A program made the position numbers and the translations under genes. Under the pieces are notes generated by a model. It searched no databases and was not told where the DNA came from. It saw only the letters and a program-made list of their open reading frames with translations. A stretch of DNA of 64,000 nt, taken from Streptomyces sp. NBC_00271 (GTDB taxonomy: Bacteria; Actinomycetota; Actinomycetes; Streptomycetales; Streptomycetaceae). Below are positions 8,213-16,559 of the stretch, piece after piece (position 1 is the first letter of the stretch; each line of letters begins with the position of its first letter). Location of the stretch: assembly GCF_036178845.1 (NCBI RefSeq), contig NZ_CP108070.1, positions 8,680,001 to 8,744,000 on the forward strand, read 5' to 3'.

Positions 8213-9013
8213 GTGGTGAACTGGTTGACCTCGCTGCCGGCGGTGGTGCTGGTTGTGGGCGGGCTCCTCCTTGCCTTACTGGTCGCGGCCGTGGCGCGGG
8301 TCGGCGTCCGGGCGCTCGTACCGGTCGAGGAACGGGATCGGGTGCCGCAGATCGCCACGCCCCTGATGCCGACACTCGGCGCTGCCTTCGCGATCTTTGC
8401 GGCACTCACACTGGCCAGCGAGGCCGGCTACCTGCGCGCGGCCGAGGGGTTGGTGAGCGACGAGGCGGCCGCGGCCTCCCGCCTGGCATGGGCGGCGACA
8501 AGTCCGCGAGTCCAGTCGGAGCCGATCCATGCGGCACTGCTGGACTACTTGCAGACCACGCGTGCCAGGGAGTGGGAGGCTGCAGCAGCGGCGTCCGGTG
8601 ACGACCCTGCCACCGCTCACGCGATCGCACGACTGGAGCGGAGTGTGCGCGCCGAGGCGGCCCGGCCCGAGGTGGGAACCCCGACAGGCACGGAGCTGGT
8701 GGTTTCCATGGACGGTGTCACCAGTAGTCGTCGCGCCCGCGTTGCCGCCGCCTCGCGCGACGTTCCCGCGCTCTATGTCGTCACGCTCGTGGTCAGCGGA
8801 CTGGCCTTGATCGTGAACTCCGGCGCACTGGTCTTCCGCAGCAGCCCGCGAACGTCGCTGCTGATCGTAGGTGTTGCAAGTGTGGTCGGGCTGAGCCTGG
8901 CGCTGCTCTTCGCACTCAGCGCGCCCTGGAGCGGACCGTTCATCGTCAGTGGGCATCCACTCGACGCCATCATCGGGGACCTGAAGTCCGGCTTCTTCGA
9001 CGGCGGGCCGTAG
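8213..9013 (+). CDS. DUF4239 (bestrophin-like) membrane protein
   Basis: A 266-residue integral membrane protein with two hydrophobic segments near the N-terminus (about residues 8-33 and 50-68), a soluble middle of about 110 residues, and two more near the C-terminus (about 182-205 and 215-238). This 2+2 arrangement and the middle region resemble the DUF4239/bestrophin-like family common in actinobacteria. Two GTG codons in a row (8213, 8216) can serve as start. Function is unknown. No operon partner is seen. Confidence 0.75.
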   Translation: MVNWLTSLPAVVLVVGGLLLALLVAAVARVGVRALVPVEERDRVPQIATPLMPTLGAAFAIFAALTLASEAGYLRAAEGLVSDEAAAASRLAWAATSPRVQSEPIHAALLDYLQTTRAREWEAAAAASGDDPATAHAIARLERSVRAEAARPEVGTPTGTELVVSMDGVTSSRRARVAAASRDVPALYVVTLVVSGLALIVNSGALVFRSSPRTSLLIVGVASVVGLSLALLFALSAPWSGPFIVSGHPLDAIIGDLKSGFFDGGP

Positions 9014-9067
9014 GCGGCGGGCGCGACCAGTACGCCGACAACCGATCACCGGCGGCCACCTAATCGA

Positions 9068-9595
9068 TCAACGCCCTGCCCTGCTGTCGACGGTGGTCGC
9101 CATTGAGCGCCCTTTGGTGATGTCAGGAGCCGGGGCGCTCCTGACGTGCGCCCGCATCGCGATGCGTAGGGCTTCGAGTTCGGTTCGAGGGAACGGACGG
9201 CCCCACTGAGCCTCGTAAGTCTCCTCACCGAGCTCGTGAGTGATCTGGTCGAAGGCGCGGACGGCCGAGCGGGCCAGTGCCGCGATCGTGTGGCGACCTG
9301 ACCAGAGAACAGTTCCCGAGCTGTCCGGTGCCCGGTCGTCCTCAGCCACGACGAGACCGATGTCGACCTCAGATCCGTCCCGATGGAAGAACCATCGGTA
9401 GACCTGAGGCTCCCCCTCCAGCTCAGCGAGCGTCTCTCCGTCACCCAGCACGAGCCTGGCAACCGCGTACAGGAACTGCTCAGGCCCGTCGGTGACGTAC
9501 GAAGCGATGATCTCCGCCTCGCCTTGATCGTCAGCCACCTTGACGAAAGCCCAGCCGTGACTCCCCAGAGTCCACGTGATCGCGAGAGACCTCAT
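9068..9595 (-). CDS. Hypothetical protein
   Basis: A 175-residue protein with coding-like composition and a plausible ATG start but no family I recognise. It begins with a beta-rich segment (SLAITWTLGSHGWAFVKVAD), has VYRWFFHRDGSEVDI in the middle and a charged C-terminus. No signal peptide or membrane segment is seen. It faces the DUF4239 gene convergently and sits just outside the left direct repeat of the accessory region. Confidence 0.65.
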   Translation of the reverse strand: MRSLAITWTLGSHGWAFVKVADDQGEAEIIASYVTDGPEQFLYAVARLVLGDGETLAELEGEPQVYRWFFHRDGSEVDIGLVVAEDDRAPDSSGTVLWSGRHTIAALARSAVRAFDQITHELGEETYEAQWGRPFPRTELEALRIAMRAHVRSAPAPDITKGRSMATTVDSRAGR

Positions 9596-9673
9596 TGCAC
9601 CCCCTGTGAAGGTTCACCCTACTTCCGGCCGGCGGATCGCCCTTGGGCTGGCGGTCGCCGCCCCTGCAACAAC

Positions 9674-9844
9674 GCCCGCTTTAGGAGAGAGGGTGACGCG
9701 TCCTACCGGTGACCTGCGGCTTCCGTGGCCGAGCTAGTGGGCATGTCGACGCCCGGCAGTCGCCTTTGTTGACCGCGGCTGACCCCTGCATCTGGCACGG
9801 ATGTGGCACGCGACTATCCGCGTCGTGCACCTTCTGATCCGTAG
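9674..9844. repeat. Long direct repeat, copy A (att-like, left edge of accessory region)
   Basis: About 170 bases that recur at 28599-28768 and in part at 18611-18680. It contains CGCTTTAGGAGAG (complement of the tRNA-Arg(CCU) anticodon loop and 3' stem), then GGTGACCTGCGGCTT and CCGAGCTA, then GGCTGACCCCTG with tandem TGGCACGGATGTGGCACGCG. It ends in GTGCACCTTCTGATCCGTAG (9825-9844), the complement of a tRNA-Arg(ACG) 3' region lacking its T-arm. The TGGCACG pairs resemble arm-type integrase sites, and one lies just after the integrase stop at 18503. No gene is seen between 9596 and 9998. Confidence 0.75.
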
Positions 9845-9998
9845 CTCTACAGAGATCAGCCGTTGAGGGTCACGCAGGTCGCACTTCAGCCATACGAAGA
9901 CGCGGCTGGTCGGATTCGGTCGTTGGGGTTGCTGTATTTCGCTGCTGCACTGATTGGGTGCCCTCAGCAGCCGTGCTGGGGGCACCCGTATGCCCGGA

Positions 9999-10487
9999 TC
10001 AGATGGCGTCGATCCGCCAGGCGATCACGCCGGTCGACCCCTTGGCGCCGTCGACATCAATGCGTACCGGCTTGTGCACGGTGATCCGCTGCTGGACCAC
10101 CGACTGATCGCACGGCACCTTGGTCTCTGTGCCGGTGCTCGCCGGTGTGAATGTCAACTGCGCGCTGCCGTTGCCGACGCACACCAGGTTGAGCCTGTAT
10201 GTCCTGCCCTCGTTCAGGCTCGGCTCGGTGTGGATGCCGTCGATCACCCGCTCCGCGCCGGCCTCGACCATCTTCCCGCTGTGGACGGCGGTCAGGGCCG
10301 CTTGAGCCTGCTCAGTGAGTTTCTTCTGGGACGGCTCTGTTGCCGTCTGCGACCCACTCGCAGCAGGCGGCGAGTGATCTTTGGAGGCTTTGCCGTCATC
10401 GCTGCCGGATGTGCACGAGGAGAGCAGGACTACTGACGCTGCCACAGCGCATCCGGTGAGCCATGCCCGCGGGCTCGAAAAGGTCAT
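9999..10487 (-). CDS. Secreted lipoprotein, unknown function
   Basis: A 162-residue lipoprotein. A signal peptide (WLTGCAVAASVVLLSSC) ends in the lipobox LSSC at about residue 25. A Ser/Asp/Thr-rich linker and an approximately 100-residue beta-rich domain with two cysteines (CVGNG and PCDQS) follow. The start overlaps the stop of the upstream secreted-protein gene (ATGA), so the two form an operon. It probably sits on the outer face of the membrane and may be a partner or immunity-type protein for the secreted product (inference). Confidence 0.8.
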   Translation of the reverse strand: MTFSSPRAWLTGCAVAASVVLLSSCTSGSDDGKASKDHSPPAASGSQTATEPSQKKLTEQAQAALTAVHSGKMVEAGAERVIDGIHTEPSLNEGRTYRLNLVCVGNGSAQLTFTPASTGTETKVPCDQSVVQQRITVHKPVRIDVDGAKGSTGVIAWRIDAI

Positions 10488-11122
10488 GACGAGGTTTCCC
10501 AGTACTTCCAGCCAGTCTCGGATGTGGGCAGCGTCGCCGACCCGTGAGCGATCTCGACGCCACCACAGCTACTGCCACCGGCGGAACGGTACCGCTTCCA
10601 GTTCAGCTTGTACCCCCACGAGCCGTACTGCAGGTGTCCGTACTTGTTCCGGCTGATGTCATGGGAGTAGTTGTGGCCGATGGCGACAGAGACACTGGCA
10701 CCGATTTTGATGCTGATGGTGGTCTTGGCCTTCGCGAGGATTGCCCCGGCCGACCACTCCCCGCTGGCTGAAAATTCGGCAGAAATGGTGCCGGTTTTGG
10801 TGACGGACACGGACATGGTGCCGCCCGGACCGTCCTTGTACTTGGTGCCGTTCCACCAAGAAGGAACGTGGTATGCCTTCTTCGACGTGATGGTGTACCA
10901 CGTGGAAGGCTGGTCACACATGGACGGCGCCTTCTCAGAGAGTGGCTGACCGGTGGCGTCCTCCCAGACCTGTCTGTCGTTGATGTCCGCCGTTTGGTCA
11001 GCGGATATCGCGCTGTTGTCGCCTGTCGGCAATTCATCAGCGGAAGCAGTACCCACAGTCACGAAGCAGAGAAGCAGAGCAGTAGCAGCGCCGGTCGCAG
11101 CGCGCCGTGAACCGATGCCCAT
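10484..11122 (-). CDS. Secreted aromatic-rich protein, unknown function
   Basis: A 212-residue exported protein. The signal peptide (RRAATGAATALLLCFVTVGTASA) is cleaved after about residue 26. The mature part has few cysteines, many Ser/Thr/Lys beta-strand segments (GGTMSVSVTKTGTISAEFSA, AKTTISIKIGASVSVAIGH) and an aromatic C-terminal third (YGSWGYKLNWKRY). The ATG at 11122 is chosen because GGAAAGGTG lies just before it and the signal peptide follows. Its stop overlaps the lipoprotein start. I cannot assign a family; the alternating strands suggest an extracellular binding or membrane-active protein. Confidence 0.8.
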   Translation of the reverse strand: MGIGSRRAATGAATALLLCFVTVGTASADELPTGDNSAISADQTADINDRQVWEDATGQPLSEKAPSMCDQPSTWYTITSKKAYHVPSWWNGTKYKDGPGGTMSVSVTKTGTISAEFSASGEWSAGAILAKAKTTISIKIGASVSVAIGHNYSHDISRNKYGHLQYGSWGYKLNWKRYRSAGGSSCGGVEIAHGSATLPTSETGWKYWETSS

Positions 11123-11285
11123 GTGACACCTTTCCGGTGGACCGCCCCCGTGGCGATCGAGCACTTGGACACTACGGGCAGGGCATGTACTGGACAATCA
11201 ATGATCAATGTTCTGAGGAGAACTTGAGAATTCGATGTGGTGTGGTCGGGAAGTGGGGAGCCTCAAAACCAGGTCGGTGGAGCTG

Positions 11286-11396
11286 CTTTGGCGCGAGTGA
11301 TCACGGCCCCGTAAGCTTCCGGCGCGTCGGGCAGTCTGTGGACCTGCCCGGTAAAGCACGACGTTGGGGCCGTGATCTTCGAGGCTCGCGCCAAAG
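11286..11396. repeat. Long imperfect inverted repeat (hairpin) beside IS end
   Basis: The arms CTTTGGCGCGAG..TGATCACGGCCCC (11286-11310) and the complementary stretch at 11366-11396 pair almost perfectly apart from a 6-base insertion in the right arm. A second hairpin, CGGGCAG-TCTGTGGA-CCTGCCCG, lies between them. The structure ends 8 bases before the IS701-type terminus at 11404. It could be a small non-autonomous element or a structured RNA; no coding sequence is seen in 11123-11403. Confidence 0.6.
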
Positions 11397-11411
11397 TGGC
11401 TGCCTAACCCT

Positions 11412-11651
11412 TCAGTTGTAGTTCAGGGCGAGTTCGCGAGTCCGGTGTCTGCGATGATGCTCGTTGGCGTCGGCCTGGTGATGTCGTCGCCAGCGTGACC
11501 ACCACAGTCCGTGGGCGGCCCGACCGTGCTCGGGTGGGGGCGGCGGGTGGATGAGCGTAAGGAGCTTGCGGATCTCGGCCGCGGTGTAGGGGATGAGCTG
11601 TTCGGGGCTGATGATGTCCTCGTGCTCCCCCCTTTGGGCTCCTCATCAGGC
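11412..11651 (-). pseudogene. IS701-type transposase, C-terminal tail
   Basis: The minus strand encodes the last 75 or so residues of an IS701-type transposase: ISPEQLIPYTAAEIRKLL, a Pro-rich HPPPPPEHGRAAHG, WWSRWRRHHQADA and the end ELALNYN. The stop codon lies inside the terminal inverted repeat. No start is available, and the rest of the gene continues at 16560-17747. Confidence 0.75.
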
Positions 11652-11804
11652 TCGTCACCGCTGTTACAGCCGGACGGGTGTAGCCCAATCAGCCCACCGA
11701 AGAACCTGTAGGCCAATCAGACGAATCACACCTCATTCCTGATAGACCCACACGTGCTGGTCAACGGCGAGAACGCCGTCTGAGGGCTGGCCGTTTGGAC
11801 GACG

Positions 11805-12182
11805 ATGCCGCACGCCTTCGCGCCCGCCCAGGCCCTGAACACGGCACGGCGCGCTGCCGAGGAGGAAGGCCAAGACCAGGTCGTCCTCGCCCAGTTCGAA
11901 GACGGCCAGTCGGTGTGGAAGTTCTACCCCGTCAGAGAGGTGCCCGAGTCGCCCAACACGAGGCCGGAACGGCCATCGGTGCCCGACCAGCAGACGCCCC
12001 CCCGTTGGGGCCACCGTCGGTCTGACTGGGCGTTTGACGCGGCTACCGTGGGTGCACGGCGTAGGTCAGGTGCGTCACCCGCGGCGACGGCTCCGAACGT
12101 ACCGGCTCCAGCGCGACCCTGGACGCGTCCACGCCGTCGAACAGGCGGGTGCCGGCGCCGAAAAGCACCGGTGACAGCGTGA
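11805..12182 (+). CDS. Short hypothetical ORF
   Basis: A possible 125-residue product. The first 55 residues look protein-like (AQALNTARRAAEEEGQDQVV, QSVWKFYPVREVPESP), but the remainder is Pro/Arg-rich and runs antisense to the end of the reductase-like gene, suggesting a truncated or chimeric reading frame. No family is recognised and no convincing ribosome site is present. Confidence 0.3.
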   Translation: MPHAFAPAQALNTARRAAEEEGQDQVVLAQFEDGQSVWKFYPVREVPESPNTRPERPSVPDQQTPPRWGHRRSDWAFDAATVGARRRSGASPAATAPNVPAPARPWTRPRRRTGGCRRRKAPVTA

Positions 12183-12711
12183 TCGAGAACTCGTCGACCA
12201 GGCCGGCGTTCAGGTACTCCAGGATCGTCGCGCCGCCGCCGGCGATGCGGACGTCGCGATCGCCGGCGGCCTCGCGGGCCTGGTCGAGGGCGTGCTCGAT
12301 GCCGTCGTCGACGAAGTGGAACGTGGTGCCGCCGGGCCGCTGCCACGGGTCACGCTTGGTGTGCGTCACGACGAAGACCGGGGCGTGGAAGGGCGCCTCC
12401 TCCGGCCATGACTGCTCGCCGAGGTCGAACATGCGCCTTCCCATGACGCTCGCGCCGGTGCGCTCGAACGTCTCCCGCGCGACGTCGTTGTCGCGGCCCT
12501 CCTCGCCGCCCTCGCCCAACTTCAGGTTCTCCCGGAAGAACCGCAGCGGGAACACCCACTGCTGCAACTCCGTCCACTGCGCCATCCAGCGCTGAACGTC
12601 CGGGTCGTTCTGCTTGTCGGGCGCGAAGAGCTCGTCTTCAACGGGCACGGACTCGGGCGCCATGAAGCCGTCCAGCGACATCGTCACGCTGAAGAACACC
12701 TTCCCGGCCAT
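12043..12711 (-). CDS. Dihydrofolate reductase family (RibD C-terminal-like) protein
   Basis: A 222-residue protein of the dihydrofolate reductase / RibD C-terminal fold. It shows the N-terminal strand VFFSVTMSLDGFMAP, the central ASVMGRRMFDLGE, and IAGGGATILEYLNAGLVDEF with the NADPH-binding glycines, then TRLFDG. Members reduce unidentified substrates and are not true folate enzymes. It begins at the stop of the SRPBCC gene and is the last gene of an ArsR/SRPBCC/reductase operon, an arrangement frequent in actinobacteria. Confidence 0.88.
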   Translation of the reverse strand: MAGKVFFSVTMSLDGFMAPESVPVEDELFAPDKQNDPDVQRWMAQWTELQQWVFPLRFFRENLKLGEGGEEGRDNDVARETFERTGASVMGRRMFDLGEQSWPEEAPFHAPVFVVTHTKRDPWQRPGGTTFHFVDDGIEHALDQAREAAGDRDVRIAGGGATILEYLNAGLVDEFSITLSPVLFGAGTRLFDGVDASRVALEPVRSEPSPRVTHLTYAVHPR

Positions 12712-13217
12712 CAGCCCTCCGCCCCCCTCCGCGCGAGGTCGGTGACGTAGTCCGCCAGGCTGCTCAGGGTCTGCCGGCCCCCCTCGATCGCGTGGTACTT
12801 CTCGACCGCCTCGTCGCGCAGTTCCTTGGTGGGGAACACCGTGCGCATCACGATCCGGGTCGCCTCACCGTCAGGCGCGAAGGTCAGGACCGACTCGAAG
12901 GCGTTCGGGTCGTCGCGGGACTCACCGTGCAGCAGCTCGATCCGCTCCGGCGGGACGATCCGCAGCCAGCGGATCCACTCGGAGTAGTCGGTCCCGTCCG
13001 GCCCGTGCAGTACGAAGTCCCACTCCCCGCCCTCGCGGAACTCGAAGGACCGCGTGGTGGTGGTGAACCCCTCCGGACCCCACCACCGCGACAGGTGCCG
13101 GACCTCGGTGAACGCCTCGAACACCAGCTCCCGCGGGGCGTCGATGACCCGGGAGACCACGATCTCCCGGTCGGCCGTCGCCGGCTCCCCCCGCGCTTCT
13201 TGTCTTGCCCCTGCCAT
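12711..13217 (-). CDS. SRPBCC (AHSA1-type START-like) protein
   Basis: A 168-residue AHSA1-like ligand-binding protein: VSRVIDAPRELVFEAFTEV at about residues 24-42, WWGPEGFTT, and the C-terminal amphipathic helix GGRQTLSSLADYVTDLA. The fold forms a hydrophobic pocket; the ligand is unknown. It starts 3 bases after the ArsR stop and its stop touches the start of the reductase-like gene, so all three are co-transcribed. Confidence 0.88.
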   Translation of the reverse strand: MAGARQEARGEPATADREIVVSRVIDAPRELVFEAFTEVRHLSRWWGPEGFTTTTRSFEFREGGEWDFVLHGPDGTDYSEWIRWLRIVPPERIELLHGESRDDPNAFESVLTFAPDGEATRIVMRTVFPTKELRDEAVEKYHAIEGGRQTLSSLADYVTDLARRGAEG

Positions 13218-13220
13218 CGG

Positions 13221-13571
13221 TCAATCCTCCTGCCGTGTCTGCTTGAGGTCCTGCACGTAGGTGTCCAGCCGGTCGAAGCTCTCGTTCCAGAACCGCTCGA
13301 ATCCGCCGGTCCACTCGTGGACCGGCCGCAGCCCGCGGGCGTCCAGGCCGTAGAGGCGCTGCTTGCCCGCCCCGCGGACCCGCACCAGCCCCACCTCCCG
13401 GAGCACCCGCAGGTGCTTGGACGCCCCCGGCTGGCTCATCCCCAGCTTCTGGGCCAGGTCGTTCACCGGCCACTCACCCGCCCGCAGCAGCGCCAGGATC
13501 TCCCGGCGCTGCGGCTCCGCTATCGCGTTGAAGACGTCCGACGTCGTCGCTGCTCGTGCCATGGCAGCCAT
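13221..13571 (-). CDS. ArsR family repressor of the SRPBCC/reductase operon
   Basis: A 116-residue ArsR-type repressor with a typical winged helix (VFNAIAEPQRREILALLRAG, NDLAQKLGMSQPGASKHLRV) and a short C-terminal helix. No metal-site cysteines are present, in line with the SRPBCC-linked subgroup. The ATG at 13571 or the in-frame ATG at 13562 can be used. An 18-base perfect palindrome ends 3 bases upstream of the start, so it very likely represses its own operon. Confidence 0.9.
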   Translation of the reverse strand: MAAMARAATTSDVFNAIAEPQRREILALLRAGEWPVNDLAQKLGMSQPGASKHLRVLREVGLVRVRGAGKQRLYGLDARGLRPVHEWTGGFERFWNESFDRLDTYVQDLKQTRQED

Positions 13572-13573
13572 GA

Positions 13574-13591
13574 TATTCCCATATCGGAATA
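13574..13591. promoter_or_regulatory. ArsR operator palindrome
   Basis: TATTCCCATATCGGAATA has perfect 6-base arms (TATTCC/GGAATA) around six bases. It lies 3 bases upstream of the ArsR start codon, where binding would block initiation of the three-gene operon. Confidence 0.75.
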
Positions 13592-13609
13592 CGTCAAGGC
13601 GGTTGGGAA

Positions 13610-14300
13610 TCGGGCGAGTCCTGTCGGATGACGATTGTTGGGCCGAAGCCTGTTCTTCCGGATGCGGACGTATCCCGCGTCGAGGTCGACGTCCTCCCAG
13701 TGGAGCTCGAGCGCTTCCCCTTGCCGAAGCCCGAGCGTCAGGGCGACCACCCAGCGCGCGCTGTTGCGGAGCTTGGCCGCCTCGACAAGCAGGCTCTGCA
13801 CCTCCTCGATCGTGCACGGCTCGATGTCCTCCTCTTCGAGTCGCGGAGCCTTGGCGATCTCCGCCGCGTTGGTGGGCACGTGCCCGCGTCGCACCGCCTC
13901 ACTGAGAGCCGTACGGACCGTGCGGTGCACATGGTGAGCGGTGCCGGCCGCGTTGCCGGCGCTCTGCATCTTTTGGTAGAAGCGCTCCAGGTGCTCGGGC
14001 TCCAGCCGCTCAAGCCGATGGGCACCCAGGCCGGGGACCAGGTGCACGCGGACGTCTACCTCGTACTCGTCATGCGTGTTCTCGGAGACGTACGGCTTGG
14101 CGGTGTTCTCGGCCCAGTGCTCAAGCCAGCTCTGGACGGTCCAACCCTTGCCGGGCTTCCGAAGCTTCTTGTCGTCCCGGGCCCGTTCCATCTCGCGGAC
14201 AGCCTTGGTCACCTCGGCCTTGGTCTCGCGTTCGATGTGGCGTCGGTCGGGCTTGCCGTCATCTTTGATGCCGAGCCACCACAGCCACCGAGCCCGACAC
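13610..14300 (-). pseudogene. Tyrosine integrase, N-terminal two thirds
   Basis: The minus strand encodes the front of an actinobacterial phage-type integrase: a DNA-binding start (GIKDDGKPDRRHIERETKAE), the SAM-like core-binding domain (WTVQSWLEHWAENTAKPYV, HLVPGLGAHRLERLEPEHL) and the beginning of the catalytic domain with the first catalytic Arg region TLGLRQGEALEL. It stops matching the family after RIRKNRLRPNNRH, where the sequence runs into the ArsR promoter region; the H-R-Y part is absent. Its 5' end abuts the replication-initiator tail on the other strand, marking a recombination junction near 14300. Confidence 0.8.
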
Positions 14301-14308
14301 GACGTACG

Positions 14309-14416
14309 TCCACCCACTGGGTCTTCGCCGGGACCGGCCTGTCCTCCGCCGAAGCCTGGCTCGCCGCATCCCTCGACCCCGCCCCCGGCACAGAAGGAGA
14401 ACCGACCCGTGGCTGA
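14309..14416 (+). pseudogene. Replication initiator (RepSA-like) C-terminal remnant
   Basis: The plus strand encodes about 35 residues (STHWVFAGTGLSSAEAWLAA..) that resemble the end of the RepSA-type replication initiators of actinomycete integrative and conjugative elements. It ends at 14416, overlapping the start of the excisionase-like gene. That order (rep, xis) is typical of such elements. The rest of rep is missing. The assignment rests on a short match. Confidence 0.45.
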
Positions 14417-14609
14417 GCCGACTGAGACTCAGGCTGTTTCGAAGGCCGTTGCCGATCCCTCTCTCGTCCTGCTGACCGTCGAAGAGGTGGCACGGCGGCT
14501 TCGGACAGGCCGTACGACGTGCTTCAAGCTCGTGCTCGCGGGCGAGATCGAGTCGGTCACGGTCGGTCGACTTCGGCGGGTTCCGCCCGAGGCCTTCGTC
14601 AGTCGGTGA
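14409..14609 (+). CDS. Excisionase-type helix-turn-helix protein (Xis)
   Basis: A 66-residue protein with a MerR-like HTH_17 domain (LLTVEEVARRLRTGRTTCFK, LVLAGEIESVTVGRLRRVP) as in excisionases of actinomycete integrative elements. The GTG start at 14409 follows AGAAGGAGA at a good distance. It is normally followed by the integrase gene, but none follows here, so it is an orphan part of a decayed element. About 250 bases downstream hold no recognised gene. Confidence 0.8.
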   Translation: MAEPTETQAVSKAVADPSLVLLTVEEVARRLRTGRTTCFKLVLAGEIESVTVGRLRRVPPEAFVSR

Positions 14610-14862
14610 TGTCAGGGGTTTCGGGATCGACTACCGGCGCCGAGCATCTGGTCGATGACGCGCTCCAGGGCGTCGTCATCTTCGATGATGAGCGCCGCGG
14701 GTGGCTCGCCCTTATTAGCCCAAATCCTTCGGTTACAGAACCGTCACACAACAGAACACAACTGGCTGCCGGGTCGGTGGGTCCTACTGTGCGTGACGAC
14801 GGCACACTCCCGCCGTCACCGAGCGCGGCGACACCGCGCGATACACGCATCCGGGGGATACG

Positions 14863-16095
14863 TTGAACACGCTTGCACGCAAGGTCCGTTCGTCGGTCGC
14901 GGTCTCGGGGACGGCCCTGCTGCTGGCCGCCACGGGCTTCGGCCTCGCGCCGGCCGCTTCCGCGGACGAATCGCAGCCGCCGATGCTGGCGGTCGCCACC
15001 GCCGCGCCCGCGGAGGTCGGACTGGCCGGCCTGCCGGTTGGCTTCACCACAAAGGTCTCCAACACCGGCGCCCATGACACCTCATCGGCGCGGCTGATCT
15101 ACCGGATCGACGGGGGAGCCGGCCTGCCGTCGAACGCCGTCAGCCTGCAGTACCGGCTCAGCGGCACGGCGTGGAAGACGGTGCCGCTGACGTACGCCGA
15201 TGAGAAGTTCTCCGGCGAGATACCCGAGACCTTCCCGCTCGCCGCAGGCCAGTCCCGCACCGTGCAGCTGCGCATCGGGGTGCCCATGGGCACCCCGCAC
15301 AACGGCGACAGCAACGGCGGCACCCAGCAGCTGAAGCTGACCACTCTCGTCTCCAACGGCGCCTCCGGAGCGGCCACCGACACCGACGACGACACCATCA
15401 AGGTCGACGGCCTCAGCACCGGGCTGTCCGGCGTCCCCGCCACCGTGACCGCCGGCGGCCCCGCCATCAGCTTCGAGGCCACGGTGACCAACCCCACCGC
15501 GTCGAGGTACGAGAACGTCACGGACACGCTGATCACGAACAGGTACGCCTCCGTGCAGGTGCTGCGCTCCGGGACCTGGAAGACCCTCACGCCGGTCACC
15601 TCGAACGCCGAGGCCGATGTGTACGGGTTCGACGTGATTGGCAAGGACGCCTCCCTCGCCGCGTACAGCAGCACGGTCGCCAAGGTCCGGGTGACCTACC
15701 GCAAGGACACGCCCGCCGGAAAGGCCACCGTGCAGCCCTGCGCATTCGTCAACCAGGGGTCGACACCTTTCCGCGGCACCACCTCTTGCGGAGACCGCGC
15801 CACCTTGACGATGCTCGCGGCGGGCTCCACCGGATCCACCGGGGGCACGTCCACCCCGATCCCGACCCCGACCGCCTCCGCGACCCCGACCCCCTCCGCC
15901 TCGCCGTCCACCTCGACCGAGGCCCCGTCCGCGACCTCGGGCACGACCTCCGGCACGTCCGGGACGAGCTCGCAGCTGGCCAAGACAGGAAGCAGTGGGA
16001 CGTCCACGATCGCCGTGGCGGCCGGCGCCTTCCTCCTGGCCGGAGCCGGGGTACTGGGCGCCGTGGCCCTGCGCCGCCGCCGCACGCGGGCCTGA
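14863..16095 (+). CDS. LAxTG-anchored surface protein
   Basis: A 410-residue wall-anchored protein starting at a TTG preceded by GGGGGA. A signal peptide (about residues 8-34, ending ASADE) leads into two Ig-like beta-rich domains with repeated VTNPTAS/VSNTGAH-type segments, a Thr/Pro/Ser stalk (about 325-375), the sorting motif LAKTG, a hydrophobic helix (AVAAGAFLLAGAGVLGAVAL) and an RRRRTRA tail. LAxTG is the pattern of class E sortases in Streptomyces. No sortase gene is nearby. Its role may be adhesion or surface display. A terminator follows. Confidence 0.85.
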   Translation: MNTLARKVRSSVAVSGTALLLAATGFGLAPAASADESQPPMLAVATAAPAEVGLAGLPVGFTTKVSNTGAHDTSSARLIYRIDGGAGLPSNAVSLQYRLSGTAWKTVPLTYADEKFSGEIPETFPLAAGQSRTVQLRIGVPMGTPHNGDSNGGTQQLKLTTLVSNGASGAATDTDDDTIKVDGLSTGLSGVPATVTAGGPAISFEATVTNPTASRYENVTDTLITNRYASVQVLRSGTWKTLTPVTSNAEADVYGFDVIGKDASLAAYSSTVAKVRVTYRKDTPAGKATVQPCAFVNQGSTPFRGTTSCGDRATLTMLAAGSTGSTGGTSTPIPTPTASATPTPSASPSTSTEAPSATSGTTSGTSGTSSQLAKTGSSGTSTIAVAAGAFLLAGAGVLGAVALRRRRTRA

Positions 16096-16110
16096 CCCCC
16101 GAAGTAGCGC

Positions 16111-16145
16111 AGGCACCACCCGTCCAGCCAAGACGGGAGGTGCCT
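16111..16145 (+). terminator. Rho-independent-like hairpin after the LAxTG gene
   Basis: AGGCACCACCCGTC pairs with GACGGGAGGTGCCT around a 7-base loop, 16 bases after the stop codon. There is no long T run, as is usual in Streptomyces. Confidence 0.7.
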
Positions 16146-16559
16146 CTGCTCGGCCGGCCGTCTGAGCGGCTCAGTGAGGACAGCCGGTGATTGTCATGCC
16201 GACCGAGTAGGACAGCCAACGGTCACGCTGATTGGGCTCGAATCGTGCCGGTAGTGGCCGCTCGGCCTCGTCGACGCCGAGAAAGTTCACCGGCGGCACG
16301 CCAGGGATATCCCCACCGAGTCGAGCCGGCGGTCGCGGCGGCCCATGCGCATCGAGGTCGTGGCGGGCCGCCACTGGCCAGGCTGGCCTGCAGAGCGACC
16401 GCGACTGCCTCGGCGATGACGAGGCGGCACATCTGGCGGCAGCTTAGGCGGTGCGGCGCGACGCCGAAGCTGCTCAGGAGACCCTGCCCTCATGTGCCGG
16501 TCACGCGGGATCCCCGAACGAGACTCCAATTCGACCCGCAAACTTCAAGTTCGGAAAAA
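16146..16559. other. Degenerate stretch, no confident gene
   Basis: The minus strand shows two short protein-like frames (near 16171-16374, ending ERPLPARFEPNQRDRWLSYS, and near 16370-16432, MCRLVIAEAVAVALQASLAS), possibly halves of one broken gene. Neither has a recognisable family. Confidence 0.3.

Noticed and set aside
14610..14862. Integrase start expected after xis
   Set aside because: Neither strand shows an integrase N-terminus; a minus-strand ALIIEDDDALERVIDQML stretch is too short to name.
16171..16432. One or two short minus-strand genes
   Set aside because: Protein-like fragments in two frames without ribosome sites or a recognised family; recorded only as a degenerate stretch.
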